From Thecamonas trahens ATCC 50062 (taxonomy: Eukaryota; Apusozoa; Apusomonadida; Apusomonadidae): a DNA stretch of 64,000 nt. How positions within the stretch are numbered: the stretch's first letter is position 1; each line of letters begins with the position of its first letter. The stretch is from positions 327,281-391,280 of the forward strand of contig NW_013657654.1 in assembly GCF_000142905.1 (NCBI RefSeq), in the 5' to 3' direction. The notes beneath the pieces were generated by a model. The model had not been told where the DNA came from. It made no database searches and was given only the letters and a program-made list of their open reading frames with translations. Shown in pieces: positions 20,501-30,877 of this stretch. The translations under genes and the position numbers were made by a program.

Positions 20501-22312
20501 TCGTCGATTGCCGTCCACCGCGGCGACCAGTTTGGCCTCTTTGTCTCGCTGCTCGACCGAGTCGAGGCGCGGACCGGCCCGCTGGCAGTCGCTGCTGTGC
20601 AAGGCAACATTTCGACCGCCAAGAACGTGTATGGCGAACAGACGCTGTCGGGCGAGGTCATGGTGGAGTTGACGTCGTTGTGGCAAGCAACGTTTGGCTC
20701 GCGGTCCGCGGGTGAGGCCTCGCTCATTCTCGCTCATGGCATGCCGGGCGTAGCCAAGTCGGGCATGTTTGTGCGGACCGAGTTTGCCAACTCGCTCGAC
20801 AAGCTGCCCAAGGGTCTGGTCAGCGTTCCGGTGACCGGTGACTCTGGGCAGGCACTTGCGGCAGCCGGTGAGCGGGTGACCCGCATTGCGCGGCCGGCGG
20901 AGATTGCGTCAGGCGAGCCGGTCATGGAGCCGCCCTCGCCCTCGCAGCACCGCTCTGACGGAGCATCGGAAGAGCGCGACGGGTTTACAGCGACGCCCCG
21001 GCGTAGCTCATCACGACCGCCAATGATGCGCAATGACTCGTCCAAGCGCGACCTCAACCGGTCCGGCGCTGGCGTCCGCCGCAACCGCGGGCCATCGGCT
21101 GACGCACGGGCACGGTCCAGCTCGAGGCGGTCGGGCTCGCGACAGCGGGTGAGCTCGCGTCGGGCATCTGTGGTAGAGCAGGAGGAGGATGAGGCAAACT
21201 CAAGCTCGAGCTCGAGCTCGAGCTCGTCGATGTCTAATCCGAGCTCGAGCTCGTCACAGCGTCAGATCAGGGGCAAGGCCGGGCCGCGGGCTGCGGCTCG
21301 CATCTCGGCGACTCGCGCCGGCTCATCAAAGTCTGGTGCTCACCGGAACGCCAAGTCCAAGGTCGACCCGTCGCACTTTATCCTTACTCCGGCCGAGATG
21401 GATGAACTTGTCAAGCAAGACGGAACCATGGTCCACGGCTCGTACTCGCGGGTCCACGAGGCCAATTGGAACGGGCAGCCGGTGATGGTGAAGGTCCTGC
21501 TCCGACAAGACCTCAAGCGTGAGGGGCTCATCAACTTTGCTGTGCTCGGCGGCGAGTGTGCGCGTGCCCAGGGCACACGCATTGCTGGCGCGATCGGGCT
21601 CTGCATCACGCGGCCGTTCCTGGGCCTCATCTTCCCGCGCTACGACTCGGGCTCGCTTCAGATCATGCTCGACCGCGCCATGCTGGGGCGTTCACGCGAC
21701 CAGGTCGCGCATCGGTCAAAGGCGCGCGACGCACTTGGCACACCGACGCTCGACAACGACTCGGCGCGTGTGGTTGTCCTTGGCCTCATCAAGGCCATCG
21801 CTGAACTCCACGAGGTGGGCAAGCGCGGGCACGGTTCGCTGCGGCCGGCCAACGTCATGATCGTGACGCGCTCGACCGAGGTCCTCGACGTCCACCTCAT
21901 CGACTACTTCCTCTCCAAGATCAAGACCAACATGGGCACGATGACCATGGTGCCCTCAGTGGCGTATCTGGCGCCAGAGAACCTTCGCGGCGAGGACGGC
22001 AACATGGAGGCCGACATCTTTGTCTTTGGTACCATGCTCTACGAGATCGCCGTTCGCCAGCCGGCGTTTGACGGCTCGAACGCGCTCGAGGTCGGCTACC
22101 ACATCCTCTCAGGCTTTCGTCCTGATCTTAACTTTGTGGAGGACCCACGGCTCCGCGAGCTCATTGCCGACTGCTGGAATGACGACGCCGCGGCTCGGCC
22201 CAAGGCCCGCGACGTGGCCAAGCGACTCGAGGCTAGCCTGCGCGAGCGCGGTCTGTACGCCGGCAATGCCAAGAAGAAGGGCAGAAAGGCACGCGATCGG
22301 CAGAACAGGTAA
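17552..22312 (+). CDS. receptor with bacterial-type solute-binding ectodomain, TKL kinase and C-terminal pseudokinase
   Basis: One 1,586-residue frame. A signal peptide is followed by an ABC-type solute-binding-protein fold (about 35-440; GVPLMGDANVCVYSKSAF, PNTWSELKALC, YAIPKNAQ) and a chitobiase C-terminal-like beta domain (about 450-525; VVYYTLDGSEVNLGSPVYSG). TM helix about 540-560. Kinase 1 (about 585-915) has GEGSFGTVY, VAIKR, HGDFKSLNVL (HGD for HRD, Asp kept), DFGMSS, a long Ala/Ser-rich activation-loop insert and WAAPEVL; it looks tyrosine-kinase-like and active. Residues about 930-1095 resemble a degenerate class III cyclase fold (inference). After a Ser-rich linker, kinase 2 (about 1275-1565) has HGSLRPANV and IDYFL instead of HRD and DFG, so it is a pseudokinase. 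It converges on MEAK7. Confidence 0.88.
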   Translation: MIVPQTLLMVAVVVGAAVMLVHEGEAQASLPEVLQLRMNIFLSSSEFVTGPGIAFGVLLAQFNGRANRTSEVLLQPQVFPAEIAAYTPWLNAITGPDVVEVYLGGGGLDLLSSDNFEDVTDIWTNSSLDLDLLPAAMASSTGADGRRYGVPLMGDANVCVYSKSAFAAMGITATPNTWSELKALCSVFVAAGKPCLGTGYDAIPSVYFDYMFIRMHGNAAYEQFFNGNVSFTDPRVNATFNVLMELKDIGAMMPDPTSGAAYNVADLVNDTIPIYCGFEMMTVSPLQQGANTSNLDVFPFPSYDGELGTAGPSEPTNAILGLVGTYAIPKNAQYKSYSHEFLTYATNPTVQAGMLSYATSGFIPRFSMGSYVVPPRAKKVYSAVLAADAMLFRSFAAFGFASVTGDWWRIIYTFEAMPTRAMAQGYLNTALAAIEVERLAAVLKMTVEPVADPLPGTYSDAVRVSLSSPTTGAVVYYTLDGSEVNLGSPVYSGPITISSSGTTRVRAIALAPGLRLSTELVGDYVLNIASVKDDSSARLLLYILIPSLLLVICVGGVVGYVIYRRKSVTYRLKSDSDLVLNSEDIDIGRAIGEGSFGTVYMGSWRGTAVAIKRTKTKVMKPAQLKEFVDEAGMLLRLRHPNIVIFMGVTLEPPQLVTEFMDRGSLYDIIHAPDVFLDTSIIFKWCHNMAQGLFFLQQSGVTHGDFKSLNVLFDSNWVPKICDFGMSSVKGEAGLVAHAASELKAAGKGKKKKTAKVTPADAAAAAAAGAGGDSSRFGSLSSNSPFVSATSSFSSRMGTSRSTAGGKGNDSGMGNVGTLFWAAPEVLTQGGAAASAASDAYSLGLTFWELAARSDLYPGENPLAVSLDVVNGRRPETASIRADLNDLLPVITGLWDGNAETRMTTKAAVEALGDLYSPMAVVYPTTATAPEGQVILIHVARLGIGKLLLRSPSDAAECLAAFHAEVPELAREAGGAVVEWGLATSSIAVHRGDQFGLFVSLLDRVEARTGPLAVAAVQGNISTAKNVYGEQTLSGEVMVELTSLWQATFGSRSAGEASLILAHGMPGVAKSGMFVRTEFANSLDKLPKGLVSVPVTGDSGQALAAAGERVTRIARPAEIASGEPVMEPPSPSQHRSDGASEERDGFTATPRRSSSRPPMMRNDSSKRDLNRSGAGVRRNRGPSADARARSSSRRSGSRQRVSSRRASVVEQEEDEANSSSSSSSSSSMSNPSSSSSQRQIRGKAGPRAAARISATRAGSSKSGAHRNAKSKVDPSHFILTPAEMDELVKQDGTMVHGSYSRVHEANWNGQPVMVKVLLRQDLKREGLINFAVLGGECARAQGTRIAGAIGLCITRPFLGLIFPRYDSGSLQIMLDRAMLGRSRDQVAHRSKARDALGTPTLDNDSARVVVLGLIKAIAELHEVGKRGHGSLRPANVMIVTRSTEVLDVHLIDYFLSKIKTNMGTMTMVPSVAYLAPENLRGEDGNMEADIFVFGTMLYEIAVRQPAFDGSNALEVGYHILSGFRPDLNFVEDPRLRELIADCWNDDAAARPKARDVAKRLEASLRERGLYAGNAKKKGRKARDRQNR

Positions 22313-22350
22313 ACACGCGGCTTACTTGTTTGCCAGGTCTTGTTTACGCA

Positions 22351-24057
22351 CTATGCATTGCGCTCCTCGTTTGCGACGCGGGCGCGAGCGGTGGTGTCGT
22401 GGGCGCCGGCGAGTTCGAGGATGGCGCGGTCGGCATTGTCGGCGAGGGCGGCGCGATCAACCTTGCGGCGCTGCTGGATGAGGGCGTCGGTGCGCTTGAG
22501 GGCGTGGGCGTGGGCGAGGCGGGCGTCGGGGCCACCGAGGCCAAAAACGACAACGCGATCGACGTCTGCAGCGGCCTCGTCGCCATCGCCAATAAGTACC
22601 CCATTGGCGTAGGTGGTGCCGACAGCGCGGGCGTGAACCCTGTTGAGCATTTCGGGAAGGTGAAGGCGGAACGAGCCGTGTCGGCCGCCAAAGGCGAGGC
22701 ACGAGACCGGAGCGCGCGACGGATCACTTGACTTGACCGGCGAAGTTGAGCCCTGGGGTGGCTTGTACAGGTACATAAAGTTGTCACGCGGGCCGGTGAC
22801 GGCGCAGACCTCCAGGCGAGGCGTAAACGAGACAAGGACACACGCTGGTGAGCCAAAGAACTTGTTGGCGAGCGGGTTCGATGGGGAGCCCGGCCACTCG
22901 TGGGCAATGAGGACGCCGAGCGAAAAGTCGGCGCCGGACGCAACCAGCAGCGACGGCGCGCGGTACTGCGCCACCTGCGCCACCAGAGACGAAAGAGCCT
23001 GACCGTGGACGGCCGAGTCGTAGAGGACCGGCGAGTCGAGGTCGTCAATCGAGACGGAGGCATCGGCCGAGCCGGAGGAGGCGTCTGGCGCCGCACGCGC
23101 ACGGGCGGATGAGCTGGCTTCGTCTGCTGGCGTGCGTGTCCGCGGGAGGAGTGCGGCGCGGCCAGTGAGAAGAACAAGCGCGAGCGCGAGCTTGGGCGCT
23201 GCGCCGAGATCGACGCCGACTGGAACGAGGCTGGCGGCATCAAGCGCAGAGGCGCGGACAACAAAATTGGTTGTAGCCGGCACATGCTGGGCAATTTTGT
23301 TGGAGCCAATGGTGATGACGCCTGCGGCGGCGGCAGCGCCCGCGGCGGCCTCGAGGCCGGCGATGAGCGCCGAAAGCATGTTGGGAACGAGGCCCGGGAG
23401 GCGGGTGCGGAGCAAATGGGCAACAATGGTTTTCGGGGAGCGGCGGATGCCATGCTTGGCGGCCTCGGCGACGGCGGCGGCGGCGGTGCGCGCCACAAAG
23501 GCTTCGAGCTCGTCCTCCCACGCCGGCTCGTCGTCAGGCAGCGCGCCGTCAAAGACGACGGCGAGCGCATCGGCGAGAACCAGATGCAGAAGGAGGCCGA
23601 CATCCTCAGTCGAGGCAACCGAGGGCGCTGCATCCGCAGCCGGGGCCATGAGCCGGGCCGTAGCCGCGCGCGCGTGGGTCACATACGGCCTGACCCAGGT
23701 GAGGGCTAGCAGCGAGGGCAGGGCGGTGAAATCCGACGAGGCCTTGCCGAGCAGGCTGGCGAGGCCTGCTGCAAACTGCTCGCCGGTCATGACTTCGGCA
23801 GCTGCGCGGGCGGTTGCTTCTGCCGACGGGCATGGCTCGTAGTGGGCGACGCAGGCGGTAAAGACAGCGGTAGCGGCGCCTGTGCCGATAAAGGGTGCGA
23901 GGTGGGCGAGGAACACGTCACGGTGAATGGTGCTCATTTTTTTCTTGTCACCCCCCACCCCCCCTGCCGCCACAGCGGCGAACGACGACGCCAGCACCTT
24001 GCCCTCTTCCGGCGAGACGCCCAGCGGGCTTGGGTCGACAGACGTGGTGTTGCCCAT
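22351..24057 (-). CDS. MEAK7: MEAK7-like TLDc-domain protein
   Basis: A 568-residue protein starting MGNTTSVD, a candidate N-myristoylation site as in animal MEAK7 (TLDC1), which works at lysosomes in mTOR signalling. The N-terminal half is helical and EF-hand-like in layout, as in MEAK7. The TLDc domain begins near residue 340 (VLYDSAVHGQALSSL, PSLLVASGADFSLGVLIAHEW, FFGSPACVLVSFTP) and ends with DNFMYLYKP, LAFGGRHGSFRLHL, TTYANGVL and VDRVVVFGLGG. The tail ADNADRAILELAGAH matches the MEAK7 end motif (ALLEISGH). ATG 24057 was chosen for the MGNTTS motif; the frame is open to 24195 with Pro-rich sequence. Stops of this gene and the receptor kinase lie 38 bases apart. Confidence 0.85.
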   Translation of the reverse strand: MGNTTSVDPSPLGVSPEEGKVLASSFAAVAAGGVGGDKKKMSTIHRDVFLAHLAPFIGTGAATAVFTACVAHYEPCPSAEATARAAAEVMTGEQFAAGLASLLGKASSDFTALPSLLALTWVRPYVTHARAATARLMAPAADAAPSVASTEDVGLLLHLVLADALAVVFDGALPDDEPAWEDELEAFVARTAAAAVAEAAKHGIRRSPKTIVAHLLRTRLPGLVPNMLSALIAGLEAAAGAAAAAGVITIGSNKIAQHVPATTNFVVRASALDAASLVPVGVDLGAAPKLALALVLLTGRAALLPRTRTPADEASSSARARAAPDASSGSADASVSIDDLDSPVLYDSAVHGQALSSLVAQVAQYRAPSLLVASGADFSLGVLIAHEWPGSPSNPLANKFFGSPACVLVSFTPRLEVCAVTGPRDNFMYLYKPPQGSTSPVKSSDPSRAPVSCLAFGGRHGSFRLHLPEMLNRVHARAVGTTYANGVLIGDGDEAAADVDRVVVFGLGGPDARLAHAHALKRTDALIQQRRKVDRAALADNADRAILELAGAHDTTARARVANEERNA

Positions 24058-24348
24058 GTCGACTGTTTGGCTCTTCCTTAACACTCGCTTGATGTCGGCG
24101 AGTCTCGTGTCGAGAGAAGTGTGTGTCCGGAACTGGTCGCTGGGCCCGGGGGGGGGGGGAGGGGGTGTGGGCGGGCTTGTGACCTGGCTGGGCAAGGTGG
24201 CCCAGAGTTATCCGGTTTGACCTGGACGAGTGCCATGACATGTGTGTGATGCGGCCATAGGGGGGGGGGGGGGGGCGTGAAGCTGCTATTGATTTTTCGC
24301 TTGCAGCGTCTGGAGTCGTCGGCAGATCGTGTGGTGTGGCACGGATTG
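24058..24348. repeat. intergenic sequence with two G-runs
   Basis: Between the MEAK7 start and the HTTM gene end, both on the minus strand. Plus-strand G-runs at about 24149-24160 and 24260-24276 appear as C-runs on the MEAK7 coding strand upstream of its ATG. Confidence 0.6.
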
Positions 24349-25971
24349 TCAACAGAGCTGGGCGTAGTCATGGTCGTAGATGGTGGAGAGAGAAAGGTCG
24401 ACAACGGCGGCTCCGGCTCCAACGTCGATGGTGTACGGGATGACAGCGCCGCGGAGCACAAATCGGACGGGAGAGAGCGGCCCGTCTGGGTGTCCGCGCC
24501 GCCACGCGCGCCACACATACCGTGCCGCGTCGGCGTGGATCCACGGCTTGCCCGGAAGCGTCACCCAGTACCGGGTCCAACGATCAGAGAGGAGCAGCCT
24601 GGCATCGGCCGAGTAATCGGCGAGCCGCGGTGGCGCAGCGCGGACGACCATGGCGTCGGCCGCGAGCCACGGCTCGTCGTTGCCGGTTGCAAGCCAGCGG
24701 ATCGGATCGACAACGCGCCCATCGCTGAGCGTGAGAGCTCCGTGGAGCCAGAGCGAGTTTTTGGGCACAAGTGAGAACATGGCCCAGTACTGCTCCAGCT
24801 TGAGATCGCGCCCGAGACTCGCCATCACCGCCATCGGGCGTGACGCGCTGGGCGAGTTTGAGATAAACCCAGCGCAAAATAGCAGGATCCACGCCATGGC
24901 GACTCCCGCCAGTACCGTCCGCACCCGGCCGGGCGTGGGCTGTGGCGGCGCAGCTGGCCAGCCGAGGCGCCGCGGCCGCCGACTCGCACCGGTCAAGGCA
25001 TCGAGCACCCGCGATGGCACCGCCAGCAGCGCCGGTGCCATGCAGATCCACGGAAACATGCCCAGGCGCATACAGAATACAAACGAACCATGCATGGCCA
25101 GCGCCCAGCTCGCAAAACTGGCACGCGCAAGCTCGCTCCCGCGCGCAAACGGCCAGAACGCGAGCAGCGGAACCAGGATCTCGGACCACATCACTCCGGC
25201 GGCAACCAGCGGAACCAGCGGGAGGTTGTCGACGACATCCGTACCGGTCTCACTCGCAAACCACGCGTTGCGCAGCGCAGCGCGGAGCGCATCGCCCGAG
25301 TACCACTCGGATGCGTACTTGGCCTTGGCCAGTCCGCACTTGACATACATCAGCACCATCTGGCCGAGCAGGCAGCCAAGCGGAAGCGACGGCGCCAGAA
25401 TAAAGCCCCTTCCACGGACGGAGGTCTCTGCCAGCTGAGGTGATGCGAGAGCAGTCCACATGACAAGCAGGCCGAGGTACCTGTCGCCGCCGTTGTGGAC
25501 GAACTCGTTGCGGGCGTCAATGGAGGCGAGGATGATCCAGCTCACCACCGCAGAGGGAAAGAGCCACTTGCCGCCGACGGCAATGCCGATGCCTGCAGCA
25601 AACGCTACCGCCAGCACCGCGAGTATTACGCCTTGGATGTTCGACATAAGCAGGAGCGAGAAGACTGGCCCGGCCTCCATCACTGTCGCTGCCCGCACCA
25701 CTCCGTCATCCGTCAGCATCTCCTCCGCCAGCACCATCCGCACCGCCACCGTCGCCGCCACGCACAGCCCAAGTCCGATGCGAAACGCCGCTGCAGCCCG
25801 CGAGTCCACCCGCACCATCCTCCGCCCGCTCTCGATCATCGTTGCCATCATTGTCCTTCTCGCCTGCTTTCGCTCACTCACCTCCGTCGAGCCGACAAGT
25901 AACGCGTCGTGCTCGCCGCCACCACCGCCACCGCCGCCGTCTTCCCGCACACCAGCGCGCGGGCGGAGCAT
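24349..25971 (-). CDS. HTTM-domain multi-span membrane protein
   Basis: A 540-residue membrane protein resembling the HTTM family (related to vitamin-K-dependent gamma-carboxylase, common in bacteria). Family-like parts are AAFRIGLGLCVAATVAVRM, the LTDDGVVRA loop, IDARNEFVHNGGDRYLGLLVMW and LMYVKCGLAKAKYASEWYSGDALR. Further hydrophobic helices follow (MWSEILVPLLAFWPFA, VRTVLAGVAMAWILLFCAGF), then a soluble tail rich in Trp/Arg (SDRWTRYWVTLPGKPW). ATG 25971 opens the frame, but the first 40 residues are Gly-rich; Met at 25851, just before the first helix, may be the true start. No carboxylase catalytic residues can be asserted. A plus-strand G-run (25998-26032) sits just upstream. Confidence 0.8.
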   Translation of the reverse strand: MLRPRAGVREDGGGGGGGGEHDALLVGSTEVSERKQARRTMMATMIESGRRMVRVDSRAAAAFRIGLGLCVAATVAVRMVLAEEMLTDDGVVRAATVMEAGPVFSLLLMSNIQGVILAVLAVAFAAGIGIAVGGKWLFPSAVVSWIILASIDARNEFVHNGGDRYLGLLVMWTALASPQLAETSVRGRGFILAPSLPLGCLLGQMVLMYVKCGLAKAKYASEWYSGDALRAALRNAWFASETGTDVVDNLPLVPLVAAGVMWSEILVPLLAFWPFARGSELARASFASWALAMHGSFVFCMRLGMFPWICMAPALLAVPSRVLDALTGASRRPRRLGWPAAPPQPTPGRVRTVLAGVAMAWILLFCAGFISNSPSASRPMAVMASLGRDLKLEQYWAMFSLVPKNSLWLHGALTLSDGRVVDPIRWLATGNDEPWLAADAMVVRAAPPRLADYSADARLLLSDRWTRYWVTLPGKPWIHADAARYVWRAWRRGHPDGPLSPVRFVLRGAVIPYTIDVGAGAAVVDLSLSTIYDHDYAQLC

Positions 25972-26498
25972 AGTACAGCCAAGTGTGGAGGAGGGAGGGG
26001 AGGGGAGGGGGGGGGGGGGGGGGGGGGGGGGGGAGGGATGGGGGCGAGGGGCTAAGAGGGGTCAGGTGGAGGAAGGTGACTATGGCCAGTGCTACCTGCG
26101 CTCATCGACGGTCTCATCTGGGGTGATAGGTGGGCCTCGACAGCTTAGAGGTAATTTTGATTTTTGTTGATGTTCTGGAGAAAAAATAGTTTCGGTGATC
26201 CCCTACACCCAACACCGTGAACTCCTCAGTGTTCTGTCCTTTGGACTCTGGTGAAAAACCGGAAGAGGTCGCTCGCATTCGGCGGAAAAAAACAGCTCCA
26301 ACCACCGCACCTTGCTCCCACTTGGCAAAGCTCTGTGCAAAGGTAGGGAAGCGCATACGTGTGGCACTCTTGACGTGAGGGTAGGCAACCCCGGTCAGGC
26401 TCCTCCTCCCTCCCCCCCCCCCCCCCCTCCCCTTCCTCCTACTTGGCCGACGTGCACCAGACCGCTCTCTCCCGCCTCCATACGACACTGCGCTCTCG
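25972..26498. promoter_or_regulatory. divergent intergenic region with G-run and C-run
   Basis: A long G-run (25998-26032) lies next to the HTTM start and a C-run (26407-26426) next to the beta-helix start. Each is a pyrimidine run on the coding strand of its neighbour. The centre (26160-26290) has A-rich patches (ctggagaaaaaatag, ggcggaaaaaaacagc). A minus frame across this region is antisense to the beta-helix gene and is not supported. Confidence 0.5.
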
Positions 26499-29400
26499 AT
26501 GGTAGACAGTGTCGGGATGTGGAGAGGGAGCAACGCGTGGCGGGTGGTCGTGGCTGGATGGGCAGTCTGGCTCTGCTGGTCAGCAATGATGGCGGTAGGA
26601 GTTATTGGTGCTGAAGTGTTTGTACCTGCTGCTTCTGGTGGTGGTACTCTTTCTGCTGTGGCTTCAGCTGGAGCGGGACTGAGTTCAGGAGATGTACTCG
26701 TTCTGGGTCCTGGTATCTTTAGTGATTGCACCTCCGCGGTCTCCTCCATTCCGCTGCATGCAGAGGTCATAGTCCGTGGTCAACAAGATGGCTCAACTGT
26801 CATCGATTGCTCATCTTCCTCTGCCGCTGCTGTCGTCTTTGATCTTGCTCTCGCTGGCTCTCGCTCGGCTGATATTACCTTTGAGTACTTATCGTTTGTC
26901 TCGGTCGCAGCGGCTGTCGTTGTCGACATGCCGCCCAAGATCGTGCTCAACATCGCAAACATCTCGGTCACAAACGGCTCTGGCTACGCGCTGCAGGTCT
27001 TGTCCGGTGGCTCGGTCGTTGTCAACGGCGCGACTACCTTACACACGCCGCTCTTACACCACACGGGTGGAGTGGCGGCATTGAGCTCGATTGCGCTCGC
27101 TGGACTCGACGTCCGCGGCTCGGGAGATGCACAGTTGGCGCCGGTGACCGTCGTCAACCCGGCAGCATCGCTGGCCATTTCCAACTCGCAGTTTGCCGAC
27201 ATGGTTGTCGACAGCTCGGTCGTTGCGTCTCCTCAGGTTGCTGCGAGCCTGATCGATACCATGATTGCCAACGTGACAAGCGCAGGCACTGGCGGTACCC
27301 TTATTTCCAACGCTGCACTCATCTCTGGCTGCGTCTTTGCTGACGTAGCCATGAGCGGAAGTGGCAAGGCGGTGGTGTCGACGAGCTCGCCGGTGGCCAC
27401 GCTCCGGGTCGAGACCTCGTCGTTTGTGCGTGTCAGCATTGACAACATCTCGCCGATGCAGGGTGTCATCCACCGGGGGCCCGGCGGAGCGATAGAGGTC
27501 GTCGACACGGTTGTGTCAGAGTGCCACGCGCCGGCGCTGCTGACGTACACTGTAGCGTCGGGCGTGGTCGTGCGCGACGTCCACTTTTTCGACAACGTCG
27601 TGAGCAGCGGGCTTGTGACAGGTTTTGTCTCTACGCCGTCGCTGGTGCTGGAGCGGGCAAGGTTGGAGAGCAACGCCGTGACCGGAGCCGGTGCGACGGT
27701 CGATGTCACCGTTGCGGCCGGCGGCGCGGCCGTGGTCGATGGCTGTGTCTTTTACAGTAACTCGGCCGGAGGCGCCGGTGGCCTGGCGCTGACCGGCACA
27801 ACCGGGAGCGTCACTCTCCGTGGCGGGAACATGTTTCTGGCCAACGCTGGTGCGGGCGATGGTGGCGGGCTCGCCATCACGCTGCCGACCGGCACTCTGG
27901 TGTCAGACGGGCTGCCGACAGTTTTGACAGGCAACGCTGCGCTTGGCTCGGGCGGTGGCCTCGCGCTCGAGGTGCCTTCTGTCCCGGCCCAGTTTGTCGT
28001 CAACGCTACCGAGAACAGGGCCGGCGCCAACGGTGGCGGTGCATACCTTGTCGCCGTCACGTCGCTGGGCGGACACTGGACGTTGTCGAAGAACTCGGCA
28101 CAGGCAGCCGGAGGCGGGCTGGCGCTTACTGACAGCGGTGGGACGAGCGGCACGTTTGCGCTTGCAGCGAGTGCGTCGTGGACGCTCTCGAGCAACAGCG
28201 CAGGGGCCAACGGCGGCGGGTTGGCGGTGCTGGCGAGCGCGCTGAGCGGGTTCGACGCAACCGCCCCCGATGCGCTGCTGGAAGTGACTCACAACACGGC
28301 GGCAAGTTCGGGCGGCGGGCTGGCGCTGATGGCGAGCACGGGACACCGGCTGGGAAGCACCGCTGCGGTCCAAGTGACCGGCAACACCGCCGAGGTGTCT
28401 GGCGGCGGTCTGTATGTCGCCGGCAGCTTTGGCATGGTTGTTTCCGTTGGTGGCGCAACAGTGGCAGGCAACACAGCGACGACCGGTTCTGGCGGCGGCA
28501 TGCTGATGGCGTCGACAGGCGGTGCGCTTGATGTCCGCGATGCGCACTTTACAGGCAACCGTGTGCTGTCGGCGCTGGCAACCACTGGTGGCGGCGGCAT
28601 CTTTGTGTCGGGCGCCGAGCTCAATGCGACCCGCACGGTCTTTGCGCAGAACACGGTGACCGGCCTTGGCTCGGCGCTCATGCTCGCGACCGGGGTGGAT
28701 GCGTCGCTGAGTGAGTGCTCTGTCGAGAGCAACACTGGAGCGGGCGCGGCGATTTACCTTGCAGCCGCCACGCAGCTTGTTGCCAACGCAAGCGTGGTGA
28801 GGAGCAACAGTGCTACATCGAGCCAGCCCGGCGGGCTCTATATCGAGGACACAGCGTCGGCGTGGTTTGATCCACTGGCGGCGGTGTGTGGCAACACGGG
28901 CGGAGTGTGTGAACCCAACGTGGTGTGCGGCGGAAGCAGCGCAAAGTCGTACGGCCTGCCCAACGGATGCGGAACGGGTGGCTCGGCATGCCGGCAAGGC
29001 GTACCTCTGGGTTGCTCGGCGACGGCGCGCAACGCCAAGTGTGCCAGCTGTCGGAACGGGTGGAGCGGCGACGACTGCAGTACCGCGCTCTTGTGCATCA
29101 CGCCAGTATGCGCAGCTCCGGAGAGCGCCAAGGTGCCTGCGTTCTGCCCGGCATGTGAGCTCGGCTCGGGGCGAACGCCGGACCTGACCGGCTGCATGGA
29201 ATGTACCAACGGCACGTTTGCGACGCTGCCGAGCGAGACTTGCAGCGTTTGCTCAGCCCAGTGCGCGAGTTGCGTTGGGCTAGCGACCAACTGCACAGAG
29301 TGCGTAAGCGCGGACCAGGAGCTCGTTGCCGGGCCTGACGGGGTGACTCGCTGTGAGATGCGGTCAGGCAGCGCTGGAGCGGGAGCTGGGCGTGTGGCTT

Positions 29401-30649
29401 TCTGGGATGACGCCTTTGGGACCGGGGCGGTGTGGGCGAGGCCGTCGTCACTCGCGTTGGAGCTGCTGGTGGCGGTGGGCGTCGTGGCGCTCGTGCTTTC
29501 GGCGTGGAGCCGCAAACGGGAGGCGCGCAAGTATGCGACCGATCCGATGAAGTGGCGAGCGCTCCCTTTCCCGCTGATGGTGCTCGCGGAGCACCCGCTC
29601 GCAAGTCTTGTGGTTGTTCAGCTGGTGCCGGGCCCGCCGCTGCTGCGGCTGCAAGAACGCGGGCTCTTGCTGGGGCTCTCGCTCGGAGCATACTTGGCAG
29701 CAGCTCTGGCGCTTCCTGTGGCGCGGCACGCAGCATACTCACCAGGCCAGAGCGCACTCTCGTTCGACCGACTGGGCGACGCAGCTCTTGCAGCGTCGGT
29801 GGGCGGGCTGACAAGCACCTTCCTCGCAACGTGGCTCGGTCCTCTGCTTTACGCCGACCCACGGGCATCGCGGCGACAGGGATTTGTGGCGAGTGGATGC
29901 GCGGCCGGAGTCGAGGCTCTTGTGATGGCTGGCCTCACGTCGATGATCTGCCTGCGGCCCGAAGGATTTTCGGTGCCGTGTGTGGCGGCTGTAGTCAGCG
30001 CATCGATCACGCTCAGTCTGCTCGTCGTAGAGCCGGCTGTGACCACGTTCAGACACTTTGTGCTCGGTGTGCGTGCGATCCGCGTCGCCACGTGTGGCAA
30101 TGGCGGGCTCTTGCGGTCGGCACAGATTGCAGCTGTGCAGGCGGCGAAGAGACGCGGTGGGACCGCAGATGGGACCGCAGAGGGGAAAACTGCAGTGATG
30201 CTGCGACCGCGCCTCCCGTCGTTGCCGAGCTTGCTGGGCGACTTTGAGCTGGGCGACCTTGACTCTGAGCTCTGCTCATCAAGAATTGGCACACCGAAAG
30301 ACTTCTCAGCTTCGACCGGGTTGGCATTGACATGGACGTGCTGCTGCAGACCCTGCCGCAACGCGCATCCGAAGCGACCAGCGGTGAGCTCGCATCGCAG
30401 ACGCAGCTGTACCGCGTGGTCGTCTCCAACGGTGCGGAGGCCATGGACTCGCTCGAGTTGCTGGCGACTGAAGGCGACTCGGTGCCACTCTCTCCGACCA
30501 CCTCGTCGCCGATCTTACCGTCGTTGCCGCAGCCATTGTCGCCAAGTGCACCCCAGCTGTCTCCGTCGGCGCCGCGCCGCTTGTCGCGGGCCCGGGCTAC
30601 CAAACGCGGTCGGGCCAGCAGCAGCAGCTCGCTGGGCAAACGGCGCTAG
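26499..30649 (+). CDS. beta-helix surface protein with multi-span membrane C-terminus; one frame break
   Basis: Starts with a signal peptide or anchor (VVVAGWAVWLCWSAMMAVGVIGA). About 800 residues of parallel beta-helix repeats follow, with GGGLAL- and GNTA-type turns (NSAGGAGGLALTG, NTAASSGGGLALM), as in polymorphic outer-membrane and pectate-lyase-like proteins. A Cys-rich stalk comes next (CASCRNGWSGDDC, CSVCSAQCASCVGLATNCTEC), then several TM helices (ELLVAVGVVALVLSAW, GLLLGLSLGAYLAAALAL, MAGLTSMICL). After GTPK near 30299 the frame turns into Arg/Cys/Trp-rich sequence, while a neighbouring frame continues sensibly (RLLSFDRVGIDMDVLLQTLP) to TAG at 30649. One extra A in the run at 30297-30299 joins them (1,383 residues). 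An 89-base intron (30195-30283) is a weaker alternative. Confidence 0.8.
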
Positions 30650-30877
30650 CGGCGGTATACATGATCAAGTAAATGTTGCATGTTGGGATGAGCTAGTATG
30701 TGACCGGAAGGCTCTGTTTGTCTACCATTCTTGACAGAGTAGCCTGCGAGCGTGGTCCGAGGGCACGGCCAACCACCTGACGCCACCAGCTGACCAGGTG
30801 ACGAGCCAACCAGCTGCGCACAAGACAGACCGAGGGAAGGAATACGAGCTGAGTTGCACACTCTCTGGCAAGCGAGC

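Noticed and set aside
26114-26770. 218-residue minus-strand frame upstream of the beta-helix gene
   Set aside because: Antisense to its signal-peptide region and crosses a poly-C tract; composition is non-coding-like.
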